DNA of 64,000 nucleotides from Arthrobacter sp. B3I4. GTDB taxonomy: Bacteria; Actinomycetota; Actinomycetes; Actinomycetales; Micrococcaceae. Where the stretch lies: NCBI RefSeq assembly GCF_030816855.1, contig NZ_JAUSYK010000001.1:2294001-2358000 (forward strand), read 5' to 3'. The translations under genes were made by a program, and so were the position numbers. Under the pieces are notes generated by a model, which searched no databases, was not told the origin of the DNA, and saw only the letters and a list, made by a program, of their open reading frames with translations. Positions 9,222-19,361 of the stretch are shown here, in pieces; position 1 is the stretch's first letter, and every line of letters starts with the position of its first letter.

Positions 9222-9237
9222 ACCACATGTAGTGTGT
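9222..9237. promoter_or_regulatory. Candidate NrdR box 1
   Basis: ACCACATGTAGTGTGT closely matches the NrdR-box consensus (acaCwAtATaTwGtgt). It lies about 360 bp upstream of nrdH and only 15 bp past the CFA-operon hairpin, far from the second box. NrdR normally uses paired boxes tens of bp apart, so it may or may not act together with box 2. Confidence 0.45.
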
Positions 9238-9331
9238 CCGCCCACTTCGGACCCCAGCTGCGTAGAACCCCGACACGCCGTCTCCGGCGCGACACGCGGG
9301 GCGGTTAATTGTGGCTAACTACTCCACAGGG

Positions 9332-9395
9332 TGTGGATTTCGTCCGCGAAAACGGCTGGAATCCGGACATTTTGAAGGCCCTTGCTTGTGGATTA
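9332..9395. promoter_or_regulatory. Two DnaA-box-like nonamers upstream of nrdHIEF
   Basis: TGTGGATTT (9332-9340) and TGTGGATTA (9387-9395) are the reverse complements of one- or two-mismatch DnaA boxes (consensus TTATCCACA). DnaA control of ribonucleotide reductase is known in other bacteria. Nonamers this loose also occur by chance, so confidence is low. Confidence 0.25.
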
Positions 9396-9453
9396 AAGGT
9401 GGGTTAAATGACATACTTGTAATACATCATCTTGGGGTCCACGCGGGGCTCTT

Positions 9454-9469
9454 GCACTACATGTAGTAT
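9454..9469. promoter_or_regulatory. Candidate NrdR box 2, nrdHIEF promoter
   Basis: GCACTACATGTAGTAT holds the perfect 12-bp palindrome ACTACATGTAGT and fits the NrdR-box consensus. It is about 125 bp upstream of nrdH, the expected region for the promoter of a class Ib ribonucleotide reductase operon. A weaker related stretch (ACATACTTGTAATAC, 9411-9425) lies about 44 bp upstream, centre to centre. No nrdR gene is in the window. Confidence 0.6.
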
Positions 9470-9592
9470 CGACATACAGTTCGAGCGGAGCGGTTGTAGA
9501 CCGCAAGGCGAGGCCAGTAACGGATAAGGATTCCTGTTCCGAGTCGGCCCCACCGGACACGAACCACAGACTTCAACAAAGGGGACCAGGAC

Positions 9593-9838
9593 ATGACCGT
9601 TACGGTTTACACGAAGCCGGCTTGCGTGCAGTGCAACGCTACCTACCGCGCTCTCGACAAGAAGGGCATCGCCTACCAGAGCGTCGACATCTCCCAGGAT
9701 GCCGAGGCCCTCGAGCGCCTCAAGTCCCTGGGCTACATGCAGGCTCCGGTCGTCGTTACGGACCAGGACCACTGGTCGGGCTTCCGCCCGGACAAGATCG
9801 AAGAACTGGCGCAGGCTGCCGCCGTCGCGGTCGCCTGA
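9593..9838 (+). CDS. nrdH: NrdH glutaredoxin-like electron donor
   Basis: An 81-aa thioredoxin-fold protein that delivers electrons from thioredoxin reductase to the class Ib ribonucleotide reductase. The redox motif CVQC sits at residues 11-14, right after the first strand (VTVYTKPA). The C-terminal signature WSGFRPDKI is diagnostic for NrdH as opposed to true glutaredoxins. First gene of the nrdHIE-(HEG)-F operon. The ATG at 9593 follows a purine-rich AAAGGGGACC site. Confidence 0.95.
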   Translation: MTVTVYTKPACVQCNATYRALDKKGIAYQSVDISQDAEALERLKSLGYMQAPVVVTDQDHWSGFRPDKIEELAQAAAVAVA

Positions 9839-9880
9839 AAGCCGGCACACGGCACCACCACGTCGGATGAGGTGACTCCC

Positions 9881-10369
9881 ATGGCTGCACCGGCAACCGC
9901 CGGACCGCCGCTGGCAACGGACACTGTGGACTCAGCCACGATCCGGACCACCAGCAGCCACCTCATCTACTTTTCCTCCACCTCCGAGAACACCAAACGC
10001 TTCGTGCAGAAGCTCGGTGTCGACGCCGCCCGCATTCCCCTCCTCGCGAGGGAACCGGCGCTGCTGGCAACCGAACCGTACGTGCTGGTGCTTCCCACGT
10101 ACGGAGGGACCGGGGGAGAGGGATCCGTTCCGAAGCAGGTCATCCGCTTTCTGAACGATCCGAGGAACCGGCAACAGCTCCGTGGAGTGATCGGGGCGGG
10201 CAACACGAACTTTGGGGACAACTACTGCATGGCCGGCGACATCGTGGCCGTGAAGTGCAAGGTCCCGCACCTATATCGATTTGAACTCATGGGGACGCCG
10301 GAAGACGTTGGCCGAGTACAACAAGGATTGGAAGAATTTTGGACACGACTGTCGCAAGAACAGAAGTAA
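9881..10369 (+). CDS. nrdI: NrdI flavodoxin-like activator
   Basis: A flavodoxin-like FMN protein of about 162 aa that supplies the oxidant for assembling the dimanganese-tyrosyl radical of NrdF. The FMN phosphate loop is [11 protein letters not shown], and the segments PTYGG and [13 protein letters not shown] match NrdI. About 25 residues precede the core, so the N-terminus is longer than in many NrdI proteins. The ATG at 9881 was preferred to a GTG at 9872. Its 3' end overlaps nrdE by about 31 bases. Confidence 0.93.
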   Translation: MAAPATAGPPLATDTVDSATIRTTSSHLIYFSSTSENTKRFVQKLGVDAARIPLLAREPALLATEPYVLVLPTYGGTGGEGSVPKQVIRFLNDPRNRQQLRGVIGAGNTNFGDNYCMAGDIVAVKCKVPHLYRFELMGTPEDVGRVQQGLEEFWTRLSQEQK

Positions 10370-12528
10370 GCGCCGAGAAGCACACGGTGCCCGGCGAGAA
10401 GCCGGCGATGCCGGCCGCCTACCAGGGCCTGGGCTACCACGAGCTCAACGCCATGCTGAACCTCTACGGCCCGAACGGCGAGATCCAGTTCGAGGCCGAC
10501 CGCGAGGCCGCGCACCAGTACTTCCTTCAGCACGTGAACAACAACACCGTGTTCTTCCACGACCTTGAGGAAAAGCTCGACTACCTCGTGAAGAACGAGT
10601 ACTACGAGCGCGAAACCCTCGACCAGTACACGATGAACTTCATCCGCGAGCTCTACAACCGCGCGTACAAGAAGAAGTTCCGCTTCGAGACCTTCCTGGG
10701 TGCGTTCAAGTTCTACACCTCGTACACGCTGAAGACGTTCGACGGCAAGCGCTTCCTGGAGCGCTACGAGGACCGCGTCTGCATGGTGGCCCTGCACCTG
10801 GCCCGCGGCGACGAGAAGCTGGCCACCCAGATGGTCGATGAGATCATCGAAGGCCGCTTCCAGCCTGCGACCCCGACGTTCCTGAACGCCGGCAAGAAGC
10901 AGCGCGGCGAGCTGGTCTCCTGCTTCCTGCTCCGCATCGAAGACAACATGGAATCGATCGGCCGGTCCATCAACTCCGCGCTGCAGCTGTCCAAGCGCGG
11001 CGGCGGCGTGGCCTTCGCGCTGACCAACATCCGCGAGGTCGGCGCGCCGATCAAGCAGATCGAGAACCAGTCCTCCGGCGTCATCCCCGTGATGAAGCTC
11101 CTCGAGGACAGCTTCTCCTACGCCAACCAGCTTGGTGCCCGCCAGGGTGCCGGAGCGGTGTACCTGCACGCGCACCACCCGGACATCTACCGCTTCCTGG
11201 ACACCAAGCGCGAGAACGCGGACGAGAAGATCCGCATCAAGACCCTCTCGCTCGGCGTCGTGATCCCGGACATCACCTTCGAGCTGGCCAAGAAGGACGA
11301 GGACATGTACCTGTTCTCGCCGTACGACGTCGAAAAGGTCTACGGCATGCCGTTCTCCGACGTCTCGGTCACCGAGAAGTACTACGAGATGGTGGACGAT
11401 TCCCGGATCAAGAAGACCAAGATCAAGGCCCGCGAGTTCTTCCAGACCCTCGCCGAGATCCAGTTCGAATCCGGCTACCCGTACATCATGTTCGAGGACA
11501 CCGTGAACCGGGAAAACCCGATCGACGGCAAGATCATCATGTCCAACCTGTGCTCGGAGATCCTCCAGGTCAGCCAGCCCACGACGTACCACGATGACCT
11601 GTCCTACGACCAGACCGGCAAGGACATCTCCTGCAACCTGGGTTCGCTGAACATCGCCAAGGCCATGGACTCGCCGGACTTCGGCCTGACCATCGAGACG
11701 GCCATCCGTGCGCTCTCGGCGGTGTCGGACATGTCCAACATCACCTCGGTGCCCTCGATTGCCCGCGGCAATGACCAGAGCCACGCAATCGGCCTGGGCC
11801 AGATGAACCTGCACGGCTACCTGGCCCGCGAGCGGGTGCACTACGGCTCCGAAGAGGGCATCGACTTCACGAACATCTACTTCTACTCGGTGGTGTTCCA
11901 CGCGGTCCGGGCCTCCAATCTGCTGGCCATCCAGACCGGCCAGACCTTCGGCGGCTTCGAGAAGTCCAAGTATGCAACAGGTGAGTTCTTCGACAAGTAC
12001 ACCAACCGGGAGTGGGTCCCGCAGACGGCGAAGGTTGCCGAGCTGTTCCAGAACATCCACATCCCCACCCAGGATGACTGGCGCGAGCTGAAGGCTTCCG
12101 TCATGGAGCACGGCATCTACAACCAGAACCTGCAGGCCGTCCCGCCGACCGGCTCGATCTCCTACATCAACAACTCCACGTCCTCGATCCACCCGGTGGC
12201 GTCCAAGATTGAGATCCGCAAGGAAGGCAAGCTGGGCCGCGTGTACTACCCGGCGCCGTACCTGACGAACGACAACCTGGAGTACTACCAGGACGCGTAC
12301 GAGATCGGCTACGAGAAGGTCATCGACACGTACGCCGCGGCCACGCAGCACGTGGACCAGGGCCTGTCCCTGACGCTGTTCTTCAAGGACACCGCCACCA
12401 CGCGTGACATCAACAAGGCCCAGATCTACGCCTGGAAGAAGGGCATCAAGACGATCTACTACATCCGTCTCCGCCAGCTCGCGCTGGAAGGGACTGAGGT
12501 GGAAAACTGCGTCTCATGCATGTTGTAA
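10339..12528 (+). CDS. nrdE: Class Ib ribonucleoside-diphosphate reductase alpha subunit
   Basis: Catalytic large subunit of 729 aa that reduces ribonucleoside diphosphates to deoxyribonucleotides. Visible landmarks are the active-site cysteine in LVSCFLL, the radical-site segment NLCSEI, the conserved [17 protein letters not shown], and the C-terminal redox pair CVSCML that NrdH re-reduces. It lacks the N-terminal ATP-cone of class Ia enzymes, as is normal for NrdE. The start is TTG inside nrdI with GGAAG just upstream. The gene is intact and followed by a homing endonuclease instead of directly by nrdF. Confidence 0.97.
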   Translation: MDTTVARTEVSAEKHTVPGEKPAMPAAYQGLGYHELNAMLNLYGPNGEIQFEADREAAHQYFLQHVNNNTVFFHDLEEKLDYLVKNEYYERETLDQYTMNFIRELYNRAYKKKFRFETFLGAFKFYTSYTLKTFDGKRFLERYEDRVCMVALHLARGDEKLATQMVDEIIEGRFQPATPTFLNAGKKQRGELVSCFLLRIEDNMESIGRSINSALQLSKRGGGVAFALTNIREVGAPIKQIENQSSGVIPVMKLLEDSFSYANQLGARQGAGAVYLHAHHPDIYRFLDTKRENADEKIRIKTLSLGVVIPDITFELAKKDEDMYLFSPYDVEKVYGMPFSDVSVTEKYYEMVDDSRIKKTKIKAREFFQTLAEIQFESGYPYIMFEDTVNRENPIDGKIIMSNLCSEILQVSQPTTYHDDLSYDQTGKDISCNLGSLNIAKAMDSPDFGLTIETAIRALSAVSDMSNITSVPSIARGNDQSHAIGLGQMNLHGYLARERVHYGSEEGIDFTNIYFYSVVFHAVRASNLLAIQTGQTFGGFEKSKYATGEFFDKYTNREWVPQTAKVAELFQNIHIPTQDDWRELKASVMEHGIYNQNLQAVPPTGSISYINNSTSSIHPVASKIEIRKEGKLGRVYYPAPYLTNDNLEYYQDAYEIGYEKVIDTYAAATQHVDQGLSLTLFFKDTATTRDINKAQIYAWKKGIKTIYYIRLRQLALEGTEVENCVSCML

Positions 12529-12546
12529 TCAACCGGAAAAGGTTGA
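12529..12546 (+). other. Small hairpin right after the nrdE stop
   Basis: TCAACC and GGTTGA flank a GGAAAA loop, a 6-bp stem beginning on the base after the nrdE stop codon. It has no T-tract. It could be an mRNA-stability element, a weak attenuator, or part of the original nrdE-nrdF spacer. Confidence 0.35.
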
Positions 12547-12564
12547 CTTTCAGTAAGGGATGAG

Positions 12565-14330
<1,766 letters not shown>

Positions 14331-14349
14331 GTTGTTGTGAGATCGGAAG

Positions 14350-14421
14350 CTAGTTGGCGATTTGAGAACTAGTTGGCGAACGAGTCCTGGATCGTTGGCG
14401 AAAAACTGGCCTAGTTGGCGG
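14350..14421 (+). repeat. Four direct repeats of (C/A)T(A/C)GTTGGCG, about 20-bp period
   Basis: CTAGTTGGCGA occurs at 14350 and 14369, ATCGTTGGCGA at 14391 and CTAGTTGGCGG at 14411, spaced 19, 22 and 20 bp. The array begins just after the nrdF stop. Repeated sites of this kind mark the transposase-bound ends of some insertion sequences (for example IS21-type), but no transposase gene is present. A remnant transposon end is an inference. A regulator-binding array is the alternative. Confidence 0.5.
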
Positions 14422-14481
14422 TACCACCAGGAGCCAGATTCAGAGCAGATTGACCCAGAGTCCCCTTGACTTCGATAAACG

Positions 14482-14524
14482 AGCACCATCTAGTTGCCAT
14501 CCGGGCTGCCAACTAGATGGTGCT
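14482..14524. terminator. Perfect 15-bp inverted repeat downstream of nrdF
   Basis: AGCACCATCTAGTTG (14482-14496) and CAACTAGATGGTGCT (14510-14524) are exact complements around a 13-nt loop. It could terminate the nrd operon, but its arms are AT-rich for this genome and contain CTAGTTG, the core of the repeats just upstream, so it may belong to the same mobile-element remnant. Confidence 0.5.
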
Positions 14525-14660
14525 TGTTCAGAAACTCTGTCGTCGGTCAGCTTCGGTACGTGCTTGATGGGTTACCGATCATCGGGTGCAGCTGATGCGT
14601 AGAGCGGAAACAGCTTTGACGGAGGTTGGGACTTTCTAATGAGCGTGACGACCGCGGCCA

Positions 14661-14855
14661 CTATGCGGAGGACGTCGTAAGGGCGCCTATCAAGGCGTAA
14701 AGAAGCAGGCCGATCGAAATCACGGTAAAGATCGCCACCGTGGTCCGTCCTCGGAAAGGCTGGCCATCGGATGACCGTTTGGAACGTGCGTAGAGCATGC
14801 TGCCTCCAAGAATGAGCAAGCCTGCAAACAGCGGTATCAAGGGCCAATAGGTCAT
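14661..14855 (-). CDS. Small two-helix membrane protein (64 aa)
   Basis: A small hydrophobic protein with two predicted transmembrane helices (about residues 4-22 and 39-58) separated by a short charged loop (RSKRSSDGQPFRGR). I do not recognise a family. The ATG at 14855 was chosen because a strong AGGAGG lies 6 nt upstream. The flanking sequence holds no partner gene, so its role is unknown. Confidence 0.6.
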   Translation of the reverse strand: MTYWPLIPLFAGLLILGGSMLYARSKRSSDGQPFRGRTTVAIFTVISIGLLLYALIGALTTSSA

Positions 14856-15162
14856 CGAGCTACCTCCTGCGTGGGCGCTCGGGAGCGAGCACAGGATGAT
14901 CATCGACTACGTTTGTCGCTTGGGGCAATAACTGAACCCAATACTTTCGCAAACAACGAGGACTATTCACGGTCAGTAGCATCGTGCGTGGACCTGGATC
15001 AGGCCGTCTTAGTGGCCCTGAATGAGGTTGACATAGTCAGTGGGAGTTGGGTTCAGCGGTCTTTTCGGAGTACAGGCATCGGGCACGCTAGTCGATCGGG
15101 GTAGTTGTGCTCTTTCCGCTCGGGGCTCGGGACGAGCCCCGCCTGGAGCGCCGCGGATCCGG
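14856..15162. other. Intergenic stretch without a supported gene
   Basis: It contains the promoter side of the small membrane protein. Near 15121-15141 is a hairpin (CGGGGCTCG / CGAGCCCCG, 3-nt loop) just past the end of the minus-strand AAA ATPase gene, which could end its transcript although no T-tract follows. By eye the sequence is less GC-rich than the flanking genes. Short open frames are present but have no credible start or composition. Confidence 0.4.
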
Positions 15163-16197
15163 TCAGCCCAGCCAGCGCCACCAGCGTGACTGCCCCGGTT
15201 CCGGCGTCGCTTCCGGCTCCGGCTCCTCGCCCAAAGCCAGCGCGGCCTCGACGATGTCGTCCGTGGTGAGCGTCATGACGGCCTCACGATCGAGCGCGTC
15301 CAGACTTTGTTCCTCGTCGAGCGACAGCCGCAGGGCCTGGCGGTTGAGCGCCTGCTCGAACAGCGTGCGGGCGAACCGCGCGTTGCCGGAGTCCTCGCCC
15401 GCGTGGAGCCCGGCGAGGATGCGGCGCAACATCTGGTCCCCACCCGGCTCCAGCGTGTACTCGTGCTGGGCCAGCATCTGGTGGAAGATCGTCTGGAGTG
15501 CGTCGACGGAGTAGTCGGGGAACGTTATCTCGCGGGCGAAACGGGAGCGCAGTCCGGGGTTCGAGAGCAGGAAGGACTCCATCAGCTGCGGGTACCCGGC
15601 CACGATCACGACCAGGCGGTGGCGGTGGTCCTCCATCCGCTTAAGCAGGACCTCGATCGCCTCGGGGCCGAAGTCCATCCGGCCGTCCTCCGGGGCCAGC
15701 GCGTAGGCCTCGTCGATGAACAGGACGCCGTCCAGCGCACGCCGAATCACTCTGTCCGTCTTGATGGCGGTCGCGCCGACGTACTGCCCCACCAGCCCCG
15801 AACGGTCGACCTCGACCAGATGGCCTTTCTGCAGCAGACCGACCGCGCGGTACATCTCGGCCAGGAGCCGCGCCACGGTGGTCTTGCCCGTGCCCGGATT
15901 TCCGAGGAACACCAGATGCTGTGATGTGGCCACCTCCGGCAGGCCGTGCGCCTTACGGCGGGCCTGGACCTGGAGCAATGCGACGAGGGCCCGCACCTGT
16001 TCCTTCACGGTCTCTAGTCCGACCAGCGCGTCGAGTTCGGCCTGCACCTCGGACAGCGGCCGGGCCGGCCCGGGCCTCGGACCGATGAGATCGCCGACCA
16101 GCTCGTCAACGCGCTCGGACCCGGGCAGCTTGAACTGATCGGCGAGATGGCCGATGGTTTCACGCAGGTCGTCGAGCGGATTGCGGCTGGCAGCCAT
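15163..16197 (-). CDS. CbbX/CfxQ-type AAA+ ATPase
   Basis: A 344-aa AAA+ protein. Walker A is FLGNPGTGKTTVARLLA and Walker B is GVLFIDEAYAL, with the pore-loop-like GLVGQYVGATA and sensor/Arg-finger region GLRSRFAREITFPDY. The closest families are the CbbX Rubisco activases and the EccA-type ATPases of type VII secretion. No Rubisco or ESX gene lies nearby, so the client is unknown. The Asp/Glu-rich C-terminus is extended and ends in SRWWRWLG. The start ATG at 16197 follows a short untranslated region. Confidence 0.88.
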   Translation of the reverse strand: MAASRNPLDDLRETIGHLADQFKLPGSERVDELVGDLIGPRPGPARPLSEVQAELDALVGLETVKEQVRALVALLQVQARRKAHGLPEVATSQHLVFLGNPGTGKTTVARLLAEMYRAVGLLQKGHLVEVDRSGLVGQYVGATAIKTDRVIRRALDGVLFIDEAYALAPEDGRMDFGPEAIEVLLKRMEDHRHRLVVIVAGYPQLMESFLLSNPGLRSRFAREITFPDYSVDALQTIFHQMLAQHEYTLEPGGDQMLRRILAGLHAGEDSGNARFARTLFEQALNRQALRLSLDEEQSLDALDREAVMTLTTDDIVEAALALGEEPEPEATPEPGQSRWWRWLG

Positions 16198-16259
16198 GCA
16201 TCCACTGTAGTACTCAATTCCCGACCGCGGCGTCCCGCCCCGAGCTGAATTGGCGCTGA

Positions 16260-17009
16260 CTAGACTGCCTGGCCCACCCGGTGTGCAGCGGCTTCGGAAA
16301 GGATAGGGGAGGGCTTAAACCCCTTGAACGTCAGGTATAGCCCGAGGGACAGTTCCCAAAGGAAGATGGGCAGGGTCGCCACCGCGGACAGGACGGAAAC
16401 CTGGTTGTTCAGGCCGAACATGCTGAGGATCGCCGACAGAAGCAGCAGTGGGGCCCCGATCAGTCCCAGGATGGGGATAACCCGCGGTACGAGCCGGGAT
16501 CGGAACAGAAGGTAACCCAGCAGCAACGCGTTGACGGCCGGGATAGTCCCAGGTCCCACCAGGAACGTAGCATTCCGGACGGCCACAAGTGCCTGGCCGG
16601 CACTGAATAGTGACCCCGGATCCGCTCCGGCGGTTCCGCTCTGCCTCAGCGACACCACCGCCAACAGGCTAACAACGCCGATAGCGATGACGGCGGCTTC
16701 GAACAACCGCGCGGTGACAAAGCCAAGCGCCACGCTCTCGTTCTGCCGCTTGACCACCGGGAACAGGGCCACTGCGGTGCCCACGCAGGCGAAGGCGTTG
16801 ATCAAATCAAGAAGGCATCCCCAGACCACGCTTGTGTCGTTGCCGGCGCTGACCACGTAGTCCGCATGATTCAACACGGGCTCCAAAAGGAAAACTGCAG
16901 GAATGGAGCTCGCGAAAGTAACGAGGTAGAACACTCCCGCAGTGAGCGCGGTCTTCCTGGTTGACTCCAATGTCACTCTTTCCATGGGATGGTTCGTGCG
17001 GCTGGCCAT
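16260..17009 (-). CDS. DUF4386-family membrane protein
   Basis: A 249-aa integral membrane protein with about six hydrophobic segments. The opening ARTAL-like TRKTALTAGVFYLVTFASSIPA and the segment RLFEAAVIAIGVVSLLA match DUF4386, a family of unknown role common in actinobacteria. It begins 3 nt after the stop of the upstream membrane gene, with GTGGGGG as ribosome-binding site, so the two are very likely co-transcribed. Confidence 0.82.
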   Translation of the reverse strand: MASRTNHPMERVTLESTRKTALTAGVFYLVTFASSIPAVFLLEPVLNHADYVVSAGNDTSVVWGCLLDLINAFACVGTAVALFPVVKRQNESVALGFVTARLFEAAVIAIGVVSLLAVVSLRQSGTAGADPGSLFSAGQALVAVRNATFLVGPGTIPAVNALLLGYLLFRSRLVPRVIPILGLIGAPLLLLSAILSMFGLNNQVSVLSAVATLPIFLWELSLGLYLTFKGFKPSPILSEAAAHRVGQAV

Positions 17010-17012
17010 AGC

Positions 17013-18086
17013 CTAGCGAGCCCCCACCGTAGCGCCGCCCTTTAGTGCGAGCAGTGCCAGCCCGAGCATCTCGATCCCGGTCCACACGAGCGTCCCGCCC
17101 CAAAATTCGGGGGAGAAGCTGAGCGCCCCGTCGTGGAGCGCCACACCCGCGAAGTAGGCCGCCCAGAACACAACGGGAGAGAGGGCCACTGCGGTCAGGA
17201 GCCTTCCGGGGCGGTCCGGAGCGGGGCGCGCCACCGCCCACACCACACCTACAAGCACGGAACCCACGATGGCGGCCGGCACGAGCCAGGCGTCTCGCAT
17301 CGCCACCATGAGCTGCATCCCCAGTGAGGGGACCAACACGAGAGCTGCCGGCACTATGGGGTGCAGCCGCCACCGTAGCGACAGCAAGAGGACCGGCACG
17401 AAGAGCACCACCGTGGAGACGAAGAAGGATCCCAAGGCGACCAAGATGCTCGACGACGTCGGGACCGTCACGCCGGGCTGGCCGCCGGCCGCGCCAACGT
17501 ACGTCTGCACGAGCCCATGGCGAGCGAAGACCGCGAACTCCTGCAGGATGAACGCCGCGACCATCCCGGAGAGCAAGGCACTCACGACGGCGGGTACCAG
17601 TTCCCGCCGTGACCTGGCGGGCGTGCGCAACGCCGCGGAAAACGGCGCGCTGAGGATGAGGAGACCGCCCGCCGCGAGCCCCAAATGGGACGGGCTGAAC
17701 AGCGCCTTGAGGCTCTGCTCAATACCGAACACGGAATGCCAGGCGAAGTCGGCCACCCCGGAGCCGAGGAAAAGCACGACCCCGACTGCCGCGGCCCCGT
17801 AGCCGGCCGGGACCGCTTCCGTCCACCGCGCGCCCGGGACGTGCCGGCGCCAGGTCAGAGCGGCGATCCAGAGGGCGCAGACCGCGAAGCCGGAGTACAA
17901 CAGCGCATGCCACGGCGTGAAGAACGTCTCGAGGTCATGGAGATTGTTGTGCGCCCAGCCGTCCACGTAGGTCCCGGTAAGGAGCCAAACCCCGGCTGCG
18001 AGGGTTACGAAGTCTTCGGCGACCGTGGTGGGGCGGTGAACCGATACCGGCGAAATAGCAAAAGCATTAGCTGCTGCGGCGTCCAT
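17013..18086 (-). CDS. Polytopic membrane protein of unknown function
   Basis: About 357 aa with roughly nine hydrophobic segments and conserved-looking polar motifs in membrane context (YVDGWAHNNLHDLETFFTPWHALLYSG and DFAWHSVFGIEQS). Several His residues near membrane boundaries could bind metal or haem, but I do not recognise the family. A TTG at 18149 would add 21 residues. The ATG at 18086 is preferred because the added residues look non-coding. It is first of a two-gene operon with the DUF4386 protein. Confidence 0.75.
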   Translation of the reverse strand: MDAAAANAFAISPVSVHRPTTVAEDFVTLAAGVWLLTGTYVDGWAHNNLHDLETFFTPWHALLYSGFAVCALWIAALTWRRHVPGARWTEAVPAGYGAAAVGVVLFLGSGVADFAWHSVFGIEQSLKALFSPSHLGLAAGGLLILSAPFSAALRTPARSRRELVPAVVSALLSGMVAAFILQEFAVFARHGLVQTYVGAAGGQPGVTVPTSSSILVALGSFFVSTVVLFVPVLLLSLRWRLHPIVPAALVLVPSLGMQLMVAMRDAWLVPAAIVGSVLVGVVWAVARPAPDRPGRLLTAVALSPVVFWAAYFAGVALHDGALSFSPEFWGGTLVWTGIEMLGLALLALKGGATVGAR

Positions 18087-18175
18087 GGGTCCACAGTAGA
18101 TCTCGCCGCCTTTCAGGACGAGAGGTAATCGCTGCTGCGGGGCGGTCAAGCAGGCATGCGATCAACAGCGGTGCC

Positions 18176-19240
18176 TCAGAATGCGTAGCGGATCCGGCAG
18201 TAGGGCGTGATCTCGGCAATGAGGTCCGTCAGCTGCTGCACGTAGCCGGCCTTGGCTCCTGACCGGTACCGGACGTTGGTGAAGCCGTTGGAGGACACCT
18301 TCGACTCCTGGAGGTCCGGACGCCAAAGCACGTTCTCCGCCTGGGGATGCCAGCCCAGATTGACCTCGTGGAGGCGCTCATTGTGGGTCAGGAAGATGAC
18401 TTCTGCCGCGAGCTGGGCCTTCGCGGCGGCCGTCAGGGTGGCATCGAGCTGACGGAGCAGCTGCTCCCAGTCGCTGAGCCAGGTGCCCGTGATGACGACG
18501 GGGGAGAAGTTGACGTGCACCTCGTACCCGGCGTCGACGAAGTCGTTGATGGCAGCCATCCGTTCAGCTACCGGGGAGGTCCGGACGTCGATCGACTTAG
18601 CCAGGGCCGCAGGCATCAGCGAGAACCGGATCCTGGTGTGGCCGCCGTGGTCCCAGCCGAGCATGGCGGGGTTCACGTATTTGGTGGCAAAGGACAACTT
18701 CGCTGTGGGCAGGTCGCGGAAGAGCGTGACCAGATCTTCCACGTTGTCGCTGATCAGGGCGTCGACGGAGCAGTCACTGTTCTCGCCGATGTCGTACACC
18801 CAGAGCTGCGGGTCGCACTGGTTGGGCTCCAGCTTGATGCCCTGGCGGGTGGCGTGCCGCTCGAGCGCCCGGGCAATCTGGTCGATGTTCGCGAACACGG
18901 TGACCGGGTTGCTGTACCCCTTATGCCGGGGCACGTAGCAGTAGGCGCACGCCATGGCACACCCGTTCGCGGTGGAGGGAGCGATAAAGTCTGCCGACCT
19001 GCCGTTCGGCTTGACCGTCAGGGCTTTCTTGACCCCGAGGACCAGGGCCTCGGTCTTGATCCGGGACCAGCGCGGCACGTTCGTTTCATCCCCGTGCAGT
19101 TCCGGGATGTTCCAATGGCTATCGACAAGGACGACGTCGGCTTTCGGCCAGCGGTCGACGATTTCCCGGCCTCGGGGAAGCTCCAGTGCGGCAGCCTGCG
19201 CGTAGATGCGCTGGATCTGCAACAGGCGGTTGAATTCCAT
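18176..19240 (-). CDS. Spore photoproduct lyase-like radical SAM protein
   Basis: A 354-aa radical SAM enzyme related to spore photoproduct lyase, which reverses UV-induced spore photoproduct. The cluster motif CAMACAYC (CxxxCxxC) binds the [4Fe-4S]-SAM centre and is followed by YVPRHKGY, as in SPL-family proteins. GENSDCSVDALISDN and LSFATKYVN are also typical. The family occurs in non-sporulating actinobacteria, so a general DNA photoproduct or related repair role is possible. AAGGAA precedes the ATG. It is divergent from a thioredoxin-reductase-like gene. Confidence 0.85.
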   Translation of the reverse strand: MEFNRLLQIQRIYAQAAALELPRGREIVDRWPKADVVLVDSHWNIPELHGDETNVPRWSRIKTEALVLGVKKALTVKPNGRSADFIAPSTANGCAMACAYCYVPRHKGYSNPVTVFANIDQIARALERHATRQGIKLEPNQCDPQLWVYDIGENSDCSVDALISDNVEDLVTLFRDLPTAKLSFATKYVNPAMLGWDHGGHTRIRFSLMPAALAKSIDVRTSPVAERMAAINDFVDAGYEVHVNFSPVVITGTWLSDWEQLLRQLDATLTAAAKAQLAAEVIFLTHNERLHEVNLGWHPQAENVLWRPDLQESKVSSNGFTNVRYRSGAKAGYVQQLTDLIAEITPYCRIRYAF

Positions 19241-19294
19241 GGGCTTATTCCTTCAGGGCCGGAGATGCAGCTAGGGCACACCTTTGCCAGTAAT

Positions 19295-19326
19295 GGTAAG
19301 TATGCTTGCTAACTAGTGAACTTACC
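19295..19326. promoter_or_regulatory. Inverted repeat in a divergent promoter region
   Basis: GGTAAGT (19295-19301) and ACTTACC (19320-19326) are perfect 7-bp arms 18 nt apart in the AT-rich gap between the SPL-like gene and the oxidoreductase. It is a plausible operator for a dimeric regulator. The regulator is not identifiable. Confidence 0.4.
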
Positions 19327-19361
19327 GCAAAGTGATATCGCAGACTATGAGGCAGGCAAGA

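Noticed and set aside
10222..12351. Very long antisense open frame opposite nrdE
   Set aside because: It is a composition artefact of high-GC coding sequence. Its product is low-complexity Val/Leu/Asp/Arg text with no domain and it lies fully inside nrdE.
14482..14524. CRISPR repeat
   Set aside because: Only one palindrome, with no regularly spaced repeat-spacer array and no cas genes.
15163..16197. Rubisco activase (CbbX) with a real Rubisco partner
   Set aside because: No Rubisco genes are present, so only the AAA+ family is claimed.
18176..19240. Evidence that the organism sporulates
   Set aside because: SPL-family proteins occur in non-sporulating actinobacteria. No sporulation genes were seen.
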